Assembly (NCBI GenBank): GCA_030604345.1
Contig: JAUVWB010000118.1
Span: 1 to 5,934, forward strand
DNA: 5,934 nucleotides
Origin: Desulfofustis sp.
GTDB taxonomy: Bacteria > Desulfobacterota > Desulfobulbia > Desulfobulbales > Desulfocapsaceae
Direction of reading: 5' to 3'
A model generated the notes under the pieces. It made no database searches. It saw only the letters and a list, made by a program, of their open reading frames with translations, and was not told the origin of the DNA. The translations under genes were made by a program, and so were the position numbers. Shown in pieces: positions 5,877 to 5,934 of the stretch (position 1 is the stretch's first letter; every line of letters starts with the position of its first letter).

Positions 5877-5934
5877 CTACGTCTCTGCAACCGGGGAGGC
5901 GAAGGGCATCGCTTCCAAACGCTGCTCTTCGGCC
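5877..5934 (-). CDS. C-terminal end of an unidentified protein upstream of rnd (partial)
   Basis: On the minus strand an open frame enters from the right edge and ends at TAG (5879-5877). The visible residues are AEEQRLEAMPFASPVAET. Codon use is GC-rich like the neighbours, and the 34-nt gap to the rnd start is what an operon would show. Eighteen residues are too few to name a family. Codons for LEAMPFA overlap the right copy of the 20-nt repeat also found at 4164-4183. Confidence 0.5.
   Translation of the reverse strand, partial: AEEQRLEAMPFASPVAET
5898..5917 (-). repeat. Right copy of the 20-nt inverted repeat bracketing trxC-rnd
   Basis: Read on the minus strand, this is TGGAAGCGATGCCCTTCGCC, one base different from 4164-4183 on the plus strand. 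It falls within the coding end of the gene upstream of rnd. Past the core both copies later reach a similar string ending in TCGGATGA (minus 5870-5863; plus 4219-4226), so the relation may extend beyond 20 nt in a decayed form. Confidence 0.5.

Overview
The window is compact, GC-rich bacterial chromosome with five recognisable protein genes, the last codons of a sixth, and two short intergenic regions. It holds no rRNA, tRNA, CRISPR array or transposase. The gene types (a bacterial Ffh, a CbbQ/NorQ-type AAA+ ATPase with a CbbO/NorD-type VWA partner, a zinc-ribbon thioredoxin of the TrxC type, and RNase D) suit a proteobacterium or a member of Desulfobacterota. That placement is an impression from protein style, not a measured assignment.

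Layout. At 1-696 (minus) is the N-terminal 232 codons of ffh, the signal recognition particle GTPase, running off the left edge. The divergent region 697-968 holds a good sigma70-type promoter reading towards ffh, a hairpin next to its weak ribosome binding site, and a 13-bp palindrome just before the next gene. At 969-1781 and 1818-4085 (plus) lies a two-gene operon: a CbbQ/NorQ-like MoxR-family AAA+ ATPase and a CbbO/NorD-like protein with a C-terminal VWA domain. In known systems such pairs are metal-dependent remodelling machines that activate Rubisco (CbbQO) or mature nitric oxide reductase (NorQD). No Rubisco or NOR gene is in view, so the client here is open.

The region 4086-4285 is rich in inverted repeats and contains a possible promoter for the next gene. 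At 4286-4729 (plus) is trxC, with an atypical Gly-Cys-Gly-Pro-Cys active site. It meets rnd (RNase D, minus, 4730-5842) tail to tail with no base between them: the palindrome TGATCA supplies both stop codons. Upstream of rnd, the last 18 codons of another minus-strand gene enter from the right edge, and rnd is probably co-transcribed with it.

The observations most worth following are the apparently orphan CbbQ/CbbO chaperone pair and a 20-nt near-identical inverted repeat (4164-4183 and 5898-5917) that brackets the trxC-rnd pair. The right copy of that repeat lies inside the coding end of the gene upstream of rnd, so the left copy may be a duplicated remnant of that gene end.
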